A DNA stretch of 40,407 nucleotides, from NCBI RefSeq assembly GCF_017873605.1, contig NZ_JAGGKI010000032.1, positions 1-40,407 on the forward strand. The letters are read 5' to 3'. This document shows, piece by piece, positions 35,116 to 40,407 of this stretch. Source of the DNA: Paenibacillus lactis (GTDB taxonomy: Bacteria; Bacillota; Bacilli; Paenibacillales; Paenibacillaceae). The number at the start of each line of letters is the position of its first letter. The stretch's first letter is position 1. The position numbers and the translations under genes are program-made. The notes beneath the pieces are model-generated. The model worked only from the letters and a program-made list of their open reading frames with translations. It did no database searches and was not told the origin of the DNA.

Positions 35116-35352
35116 ATGGAAAACGTCATTGTCTACACATCGAATAACTGCCCGCACTGCAAGCAGGTCAAAGGCTTCTTGTCCGAGCAGGGCATCGAAT
35201 TCGAAGAGCGCAATATCGAGCAGAACGAAGAATATGCCCAGCAAGTATGGGATATGGGGGTACGCGCCGTACCATTGACCATTATCGGCGAGCACCGCAT
35301 TCTCGGCATGAACAAGCTTCAGTTCAACAAAGCTTTGAACCCGGAAGGCTAA
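35116..35352 (+). CDS. Glutaredoxin-like redox protein (NrdH type)
   Basis: This 78-residue thioredoxin-fold protein has the active-site pair Cys12/Cys15 in NNCPHCKQ and the cis-proline in VRAVPLTI. The size and sequence fit NrdH or glutaredoxin-like proteins of Bacillota, which generally lack glutathione and use thioredoxin reductase. Its position after trxB supports TrxB as its electron donor. GAGGAGCTGGATGAACC precedes the ATG, with the better-spaced GGAG about 12 nt upstream. Confidence 0.9.
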   Translation: MENVIVYTSNNCPHCKQVKGFLSEQGIEFEERNIEQNEEYAQQVWDMGVRAVPLTIIGEHRILGMNKLQFNKALNPEG

Positions 35353-35389
35353 GCTTAAGCTGCATGAACCTGTGATCGTCTATACGAAG

Positions 35390-35426
35390 AAAGGCTCTTT
35401 CCCGCGAAATGGGGAAGAGCCTTTTT
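35390..35426 (+). terminator. Terminator after trxB operon
   Basis: AAAGGCTCTTTCCC pairs with GGGGAAGAGCCTTTTT around a short loop, with T residues on the plus strand and A residues upstream, so it may act in both directions. Confidence 0.88.
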
Positions 35427-35469
35427 CATGTTGGATGACCGGACGCGCCGGTCTGAGAAATCCTGCCCA

Positions 35470-35673
35470 TCATTTGTCGAAGAACAGACTCATGATCAAT
35501 TGAAACACAATGTACACGCCTACGCCGGAGCCCATGAGGGTGAAGCCGGCTTTTTTCTTGCCCTGAAACAGCCTCATAATGCCAAGGCTGAACAGCGGGG
35601 CAATCACAAGGAGAAACAGCAGCACGGTAATAAACATTTGCGGGGAAATATCCTCGGTGCTTACATAGGTCAT
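35470..35673 (-). CDS. Small membrane protein, 67 residues
   Basis: Two hydrophobic helices (MFITVLLFLLVIAPLFSLGI and FTLMGSGVGVYIVFQLIMSL) flank a basic QGKKK turn. GAGAGGAAACG lies upstream of the ATG on the minus strand. Function is not recognised. It is convergent with the trxB operon and lies downstream of xylR, from which it is separated by a likely terminator. Confidence 0.65.
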   Translation of the reverse strand: MTYVSTEDISPQMFITVLLFLLVIAPLFSLGIMRLFQGKKKAGFTLMGSGVGVYIVFQLIMSLFFDK

Positions 35674-35772
35674 TAGAGCGTTTCCTCTCCCTTTGCTATA
35701 ACATCACACGCGTTTCATACCGGAACGGTGGTTGAACATGACAGAACAAGATTAATTATAGCGGAAAACGAA

Positions 35773-35815
35773 AGATTTTGCCTTAATCCGCCACAAGGGA
35801 AATATGGCAAAATCT
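35773..35815 (-). terminator. Likely xylR terminator
   Basis: AGATTTTGCC and GGCAAAATCT form a perfect 10-bp stem with a 23-nt loop. Read on the minus strand it is followed by TTTCGTTTTC. The loop is long, so this is a moderate call. Confidence 0.55.
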
Positions 35816-35821
35816 AGTCAT

Positions 35822-36994
35822 TTACGTAGCTGGAACCGAAACTCTGACCGGTCCGAGGAATTGCGAAATGGCGGAATAAGCAGCGCCGATCATCGTTGAG
35901 CGGCTGCCGAGCTCCGCAAAGTGGATTTCCATCAGCTCTTTGTGATATGGCAGCGTACGCTCGGCAACGACCTGCTTCAGCGTGTCCCCGATCCAGGCCC
36001 TTGCATCCGACAGCGGTCCCCCGATGATGACCGACTGCGGATTGAACCCGTTCACCAGATTCGTGATGCCGATCCCCAAATAGCGCCCCAGCTCTTGAAA
36101 ATGGCGGATGGTCTCCGCATGGCCTTCCTCGGCATGGCGGATCAATGCCGAGGTTCGCCTTGCCGGAAGCCGATCGCCCTTATCGTCATATGATTTCTCC
36201 GAAGCATACAGCTCCCAGCAGCCCCGGTTGCCGCATGAGCACGCTTTGCCATCGGCCTCGATCGACATATGCCCGCTCTCCCCGGCATACCCGCGGGCAC
36301 CCTTGTACAGCTCGCCGTTAATGATGATGCCCGAGCCGATCCCGCTCCCGGCGCTGATATACAGAAGGTGGCGGGCATCCTGTCCCGCCCCGAACCTCAG
36401 CTCGCCTTGGGCGCCCGCATTGGCCTCATTGTCAATGGTCACGGGAAGACCGAGCTCCTCCTCCAGCCGCTGCTGCAAGGGCACCATATCCCAACCCAGG
36501 TTGGGGGCAAAGAGGACGGTGCCGTTGCCGTCCACCATGCCCGGCACGCCGACACCGATCCCGATGATGCCGTACGGCGATGGAGGAGCCTGCTGCATGA
36601 GCTCCTTAATCATTGCAATCATGCGCTGCGTAACAGATTCAACATCATGCTCCGCAAGCGAGTCGTCTGCCTCGGCGGCGATGTTGCCTTCAAGGTCCGT
36701 CAGCACGCCCGTCATTTGGTTGACGCGCAGCTCAACGCCGACCGCGTAGCCGGCTTGGCCGTTAAAGAGGAGCAGCTGCGGCTTTCGGCCGCCGCTGGAT
36801 TCTCCGGGGCCGATTTCCTGAAGCAGATGATGGGTCGCCAGCTCCTGAACGAGGTTAGAGACGGTGGCTTTATTCAGCCCCGTCAGCTCGGAAACCTTGG
36901 CACGGGACACGGGAGCATGCCGGCGTATCGTTTCAAGAATGATCGAGCGGTTTATTTTCTTGACCAGAGCCTGGTCACCGGTAATTTTGGTCAT
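35822..36994 (-). CDS. xylR: ROK-family xylose repressor
   Basis: This 390-residue repressor of the ROK family is divergent from xylA. An N-terminal winged helix-turn-helix (VSRAKVSELTGLNKATVSNL, about residues 28-47) precedes the ROK sugar-binding domain. That domain carries a zinc motif CSCGNRGC and the GIGVGVPGMVD and EANAGAQGEL segments. The start at 36994 is favoured: AAAGGATG lies about 9-12 nt upstream on the minus strand, whereas longer readings from 37006 or 37042 lack a well-placed site. It should bind the inverted repeat at 37185-37209 and be released by xylose. Confidence 0.93.
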   Translation of the reverse strand: MTKITGDQALVKKINRSIILETIRRHAPVSRAKVSELTGLNKATVSNLVQELATHHLLQEIGPGESSGGRKPQLLLFNGQAGYAVGVELRVNQMTGVLTDLEGNIAAEADDSLAEHDVESVTQRMIAMIKELMQQAPPSPYGIIGIGVGVPGMVDGNGTVLFAPNLGWDMVPLQQRLEEELGLPVTIDNEANAGAQGELRFGAGQDARHLLYISAGSGIGSGIIINGELYKGARGYAGESGHMSIEADGKACSCGNRGCWELYASEKSYDDKGDRLPARRTSALIRHAEEGHAETIRHFQELGRYLGIGITNLVNGFNPQSVIIGGPLSDARAWIGDTLKQVVAERTLPYHKELMEIHFAELGSRSTMIGAAYSAISQFLGPVRVSVPAT

Positions 36995-37184
36995 AGATAT
37001 ATTCATCCTTTTAGCTTGCTGACTGAGACTAGATATGCTCATAGTCTAGGCGTAAAGGCCGGAAAATGCAACAGGTCGAGGAGGAGCAGGGGACCAAGGG
37101 CCTTGTTGAACGGATGTGCCTTGGAAGGGCAGCCACATGGCGAGAAGGACAAGTGTGCCAACGCGGGCAAACCGGTTGCAAATT

Positions 37185-37209
37185 ACTTTGTTTAACCAAT
37201 AGACAAAGT
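37185..37209. promoter_or_regulatory. Candidate XylR operator
   Basis: ACTTTGT (37185-37191) and ACAAAGT (37203-37209) form a 25-bp inverted repeat similar to the Bacillus xyl operator (AGTTTGT..ACAAACT), including a TTTAA centre. It overlaps the -35 element of the xylA promoter. Confidence 0.75.
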
Positions 37210-37229
37210 CCGCCCGACTGTGTTAGGAT
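37200..37229 (+). promoter_or_regulatory. xylA promoter
   Basis: TAGACA (37200-37205) and TAGGAT (37224-37229) are 18 nt apart. The -35 element lies in the right arm of the XylR operator, as expected for repression. Confidence 0.55.
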
Positions 37230-37234
37230 ATCCC

Positions 37235-37248
37235 TGTAAGCGTTAACC
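37235..37248. promoter_or_regulatory. cre-like CcpA site
   Basis: TGTAAGCGTTAACC matches the cre consensus TGWAANCGNTNWCA at all positions except the last base. It lies just downstream of the xylA promoter, a place where CcpA blocks transcription when preferred sugars are present. Confidence 0.7.
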
Positions 37249-37280
37249 ACACCTTATCAAGGTATAGGAGGACTCAATCA

Positions 37281-38597
37281 ATGGCTTATTTTAATAACAT
37301 CGGCAAAGTAGAGTATGAAGGAAGCAAATCGACCAATCCTTATGCTTTTAAATTTTATAATCCGACCGAAGTGGTAGCCGGCAAAACGATGGAAGAGCAT
37401 TTGCGTTTCGCCATGGCTTACTGGCATACATTAACCGCTGGAGGCTCCGATCCGTTCGGTGCAGACACCGCCGTTCGCCCTTGGGGACACTACTCCGGCA
37501 TGGACCTTGCGAAAGCCCGCGTAGAAGCCGGCTTCGAGTTCATGGAGAAATTGAATCTGCCGTACTTCTGCTTCCACGACGTGGACATCGCTCCTGAAGG
37601 CAGCAGCCTCCGCGAGTTCTACAGCAACATCGACACGATTGTCGATTCTATTGAAGAGCACATGAAATCTACCGGCAAGAAGCTGCTGTGGAACACGGCG
37701 AACATGTTCACGAACCCGCGCTTCATGCATGGCGCAGGCACGACCTGCAATGCGGACGTATATGCCCATGCCGCCGCACAGATCAAGAAGGGCCTTGAAG
37801 TGGGCAAGCGTCTCGGCGCTGAGAACTACGTGTTCTGGGGCGGCCGCGAAGGCTACGAAACCCTGCTGAATACCGACATGGCGCTTGAGCTGGATAATCT
37901 GGCCCGCCTGTTCCACATGGCTGTCGATTATGCGAAGGAAATCGGCTTTGACGCCCAGTTCCTGATCGAGCCTAAGCCGAAGGAGCCGACGAAGCATCAA
38001 TACGACTTCGATGCTGCAACAACGATTGCGTTCCTGCAGAAATACGGCCTCGATAAGCACTTCAAGCTGAATCTTGAAGCTAACCACGCTACACTGGCTG
38101 GACACACGTTCGAGCATGAGCTTCGGGTAGCGCGCATCAACGGCATGCTCGGCTCCCTCGATGCGAACCAGGGCGATATGCTGATCGGATGGGATACGGA
38201 TGAATTCCCGGTAAACATCTACGATGCTACCCTGACCTTGTACGAAGTGCTGATGAACGGCGGCCTTGGCCGCGGCGGCGTGAACTTCGACGCGAAGGTT
38301 CGCCGTCCGTCCTTCGAGCCGGAAGATCTGTTCCTGGCCCATATCGCTGGTATGGACACCTATGCCAAAGGCCTGAAAGTGGCAGCGAAGCTGATCGAAG
38401 ACCGCGTATTCGAGGACTTCATCGAGAAGCGCTACAGCAGCTTTAAGGAAGGCATCGGGGCAGACGTTGTGGCAGGCAAGGCGACATTGGCTTCCTTGGC
38501 CGAATACGCCCTGAACAATGATTCCCCTCGTAAAAATGAATCCGGACGCCAAGAAATGCTTAAAGCGATCCTGAACCAGTACATTCTTGCGAACTAA
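37281..38597 (+). CDS. xylA: Xylose isomerase
   Basis: This 438-residue class II xylose isomerase converts D-xylose to D-xylulose in the cytoplasm. Catalytic His99 and Asp102 lie in FCFHDVD. IEPKPKEPTKHQYDFD and LNLEANHATLAGH hold metal ligands, as does the later DANQGDMLIGWDTD. The length matches the class II enzymes of Bacillota. GGAGG lies 9 nt before the ATG. It is the first gene after the XylR operator. xylB follows after about 165 bp with only a weak hairpin between them. Confidence 0.97.
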   Translation: MAYFNNIGKVEYEGSKSTNPYAFKFYNPTEVVAGKTMEEHLRFAMAYWHTLTAGGSDPFGADTAVRPWGHYSGMDLAKARVEAGFEFMEKLNLPYFCFHDVDIAPEGSSLREFYSNIDTIVDSIEEHMKSTGKKLLWNTANMFTNPRFMHGAGTTCNADVYAHAAAQIKKGLEVGKRLGAENYVFWGGREGYETLLNTDMALELDNLARLFHMAVDYAKEIGFDAQFLIEPKPKEPTKHQYDFDAATTIAFLQKYGLDKHFKLNLEANHATLAGHTFEHELRVARINGMLGSLDANQGDMLIGWDTDEFPVNIYDATLTLYEVLMNGGLGRGGVNFDAKVRRPSFEPEDLFLAHIAGMDTYAKGLKVAAKLIEDRVFEDFIEKRYSSFKEGIGADVVAGKATLASLAEYALNNDSPRKNESGRQEMLKAILNQYILAN

Positions 38598-38637
38598 TTC
38601 ATCGAACAGCTGATATTGCTGAACCATGAAATTCAAA

Positions 38638-38668
38638 CCTTCACCGGCTCCCCCCAAGGAAGCCGGTG
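38638..38668 (+). other. Weak hairpin between xylA and xylB
   Basis: CACCGGCT pairs with AGCCGGTG around an 11-nt loop, followed by TACTTATTT and not a clean T run. It is either a weak terminator or an RNA-end stabiliser that lowers xylB relative to xylA. Confidence 0.5.
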
Positions 38669-38762
38669 TACTTATTTCACAAACTTGGAACGTTTGAAAG
38701 CTATTTTCGAGATTTCAGTTTCACAGGATTGATGTTCAAAATGAACCGTTAGGAGGATGCAG

Positions 38763-40259
38763 ATGAGTTACGTGATCGGAGTTGATTTGGGCACCAGTGC
38801 GGTGAAGACGGTGCTGGTAGACCGCAGCGGCAATGTTGTCGCCGAGCATTCGGAGTCGTATCCACTGAGCCAGCCGAAGCCCGGCTACAGCGAGCAGCGT
38901 CCCGAGGATTGGGTAGACAAGACCCTGCTGTCCCTGCGTCTCTTGCTTGAAGAATCGAAGATATCCGCTTCGGACGTGGAGGGACTTAGCTTTTCCGGGC
39001 AGATGCACGGACTGGTGCTGGTAGACGGCAAGGGGGCCGTGCTGCGTCCGGCCATCCTGTGGAACGATACCCGTACGACGGCACAGTGCCGCCGCATTGA
39101 AGATACGCTTCAGGAGAAGCTGCTCGGCATCGCCCGCAACCGCGCGTTGGAAGGGTTTACGCTGCCAAAGATATTATGGGTGCAGGAGAACGAACCCGAG
39201 CTGCTGAAGCAAGCGGCCCTGTTCCTGCTGCCGAAGGATTATGTGCGATACCGGTTGACCGGGGAGTACGCGATGGATTATTCCGATGCGGCGGGAACGC
39301 TGCTGCTGGATGTAGCCGCAAAATCGTGGAGCACCGACATTCTCGATGCCTTCGAGCTTCCTCATTCCATTTGTCCTCCGCTCGTCGAGTCGTTTGATCT
39401 GTGCGGGACGCTTCTGCCGGAGATTGCGCGGGAGTCCGGCCTGCTGCCGGAGACGAAGGTATTCGCAGGCGGCGCGGACAACGCCTGCGGCGCGATCGGA
39501 GCCGGCATTCTGGCCGAAGGACAGACGATGTGCAGCATCGGCACGTCCGGCGTGGTCCTCTCCTACGAGGAGCGAAGAGAGGTGGATTTCGAAGGCAAGG
39601 TCCACTTTTTCAATCACAGCGAGAAAGACGCGTACTACATTATGGGGGTCACCCTGGCTGCAGGATACAGCCTGACCTGGTTCAAAGATACGTTTGCGCC
39701 GGACGTCTCCTTCGACGAGCTGTTAAGCGGAATCGGCGACATTCCGGCCGGCAGCGGCGGCCTGCTGTTCACGCCGTACATCGTCGGCGAGCGCACGCCG
39801 CATCCGGATGCGGATATCCGCGGCAGCTTCATCGGCATGGATGCAGGGCATAAGCTTCCGCATTTTGCGCGTTCGGTGCTGGAAGGGATCACGTTCTCGC
39901 TTCGTGAATCGATCGATATTTTGCGGGCATCGGGGAAGCGGATCGACCGCGTCATTTCCATCGGCGGCGGAGCGAAGAACGAGGACTGGCTGCAAATGCA
40001 GGCCGATGTGTTCAATGCCGAAATCGTGAAGCTGGAGAGCGAGCAGGGGCCTGCAATGGGCGCGGCCATGCTAGCGGCATACGGCGCCGGCTGGTTCCCG
40101 AGCCTGCAGGCATGTGCGGAGGAGTTTTTGCGCGAAGCCCGTACTTATAAGCCGAATCCGGATACCGCGCAGCAGTATGAGAAGCTGTTTGGGCTGTATC
40201 AGACGGTATATGGCGCTACTCGGGAGCTGGGCAAAGGATTGGCCGAGTTTCGCGGGTAA
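38763..40259 (+). CDS. xylB: Xylulokinase
   Basis: This 498-residue FGGY-family kinase phosphorylates D-xylulose to xylulose 5-phosphate, feeding the pentose phosphate pathway. The N-terminal phosphate loop GVDLGTSAVK is followed by SFSGQMHGLV, ILWNDTRT, GGADNACGAIGAG and the C-terminal adenosine motif GGGAKNEDWLQM. The ATG at 38763 is chosen over the in-frame ATG at 38757 because AGGAGG ends directly at 38756 and gives normal spacing only to the second. It ends at a strong terminator. Confidence 0.96.
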   Translation: MSYVIGVDLGTSAVKTVLVDRSGNVVAEHSESYPLSQPKPGYSEQRPEDWVDKTLLSLRLLLEESKISASDVEGLSFSGQMHGLVLVDGKGAVLRPAILWNDTRTTAQCRRIEDTLQEKLLGIARNRALEGFTLPKILWVQENEPELLKQAALFLLPKDYVRYRLTGEYAMDYSDAAGTLLLDVAAKSWSTDILDAFELPHSICPPLVESFDLCGTLLPEIARESGLLPETKVFAGGADNACGAIGAGILAEGQTMCSIGTSGVVLSYEERREVDFEGKVHFFNHSEKDAYYIMGVTLAAGYSLTWFKDTFAPDVSFDELLSGIGDIPAGSGGLLFTPYIVGERTPHPDADIRGSFIGMDAGHKLPHFARSVLEGITFSLRESIDILRASGKRIDRVISIGGGAKNEDWLQMQADVFNAEIVKLESEQGPAMGAAMLAAYGAGWFPSLQACAEEFLREARTYKPNPDTAQQYEKLFGLYQTVYGATRELGKGLAEFRG

Positions 40260-40278
40260 ATTGAACGAATTGTAAGGA

Positions 40279-40316
40279 AACAGGTCGGGGGAAGGATCCC
40301 CTGGCCTGTTTTTTTT
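40279..40316 (+). terminator. Terminator of the xyl operon
   Basis: AACAGG and inner GGGGA pair with TCCCC and CCTGTT, followed by a long T run. Confidence 0.9.
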
Positions 40317-40356
40317 ATTACGGCTTTAGCCAGTTGAGCTCGCGAAGCGTGCGAAA

Positions 40357-40382
40357 CAAAAAACCACCCGCTATGCGGGTGG
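40357..40382 (-). terminator. Minus-strand terminator at right edge
   Basis: CCACCCGC and GCGGGTGG form a perfect 8-bp stem with a 3-nt loop. On the minus strand it is followed by TTTTTT. It implies a minus-strand gene starting outside the window to the right. Confidence 0.85.
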
Positions 40383-40407
40383 AGGGATCGAGGGTTTGAC
40401 CAACAAG

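Noticed and set aside
35428..35676. Plus-strand open frame opposite the small membrane protein
   Set aside because: It begins in the trxB terminator region, has no ribosome binding site, and the minus-strand reading gives two convincing membrane helices.
1..40407. Mobile elements, prophage or tRNA genes
   Set aside because: No transposase, integrase or phage motifs, no flanking direct repeats around gene blocks, and no cloverleaf-like sequences were seen.

Overview
The window is typical of a Paenibacillus-type member of the Bacillota. It has moderately high GC, strong GGAGG-type ribosome binding sites, YesM/YesN-type two-component control of a sugar ABC importer, a ROK-type XylR with a xyl operator and a cre-like site, and a perfect PerR box. 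No RNA genes, insertion sequences, prophage genes or CRISPR arrays were seen. Identifications rest on reading motifs in the translated sequence; no database search was run.

Left part (1-15.2 kb) is an oligosaccharide-use locus. A 51-bp palindromic tandem repeat precedes a GH42 beta-galactosidase. This gene is convergent with a sensor kinase/response regulator pair on the minus strand. Divergent from that pair runs a plus-strand cluster: two ABC permeases, a lipoprotein binding protein, a GH1 beta-glucosidase, a second GH42 paralogue and a GH36 alpha-galactosidase. Hairpins between the later genes suggest graded expression. The enzymes have no signal peptides, so short alpha- and beta-linked galactosides or glucosides are probably imported by the ABC system and cut in the cytoplasm. 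Eight perfect copies of a 12-bp unit abut the stop codon of the response regulator.

Middle part (15.2-30.4 kb) holds small uncharacterised genes, a TauE/SafE-type permease and an aldo/keto reductase. Next comes a compact cluster (19.86-25.39 kb) of ABC ATPase, ABC membrane protein with a large extracytoplasmic domain, ECF sigma factor, multi-pass membrane protein and a second ABC ATPase. I consider this cluster the best candidate for an under-described system. It is followed by a small membrane protein, an SDR oxidoreductase, an O-acetylhomoserine sulfhydrylase-type enzyme, a nucleotidyltransferase-fold protein, and a protein colinear with the PEP-binding domain of pyruvate phosphate dikinase that has lost the catalytic residues.

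Right part (30.4-40.4 kb) has a P1B-4-type metal-efflux ATPase behind two Fur-box-like sequences, a leucine-rich-repeat protein, and trxB plus a glutaredoxin-like gene behind a perfect PerR operator. It ends with a xylose locus: xylR on the minus strand, and xylA and xylB on the plus strand, with an operator, promoter and cre-like site in the divergent gap. A strong minus-strand terminator at the right edge belongs to a gene outside the window.
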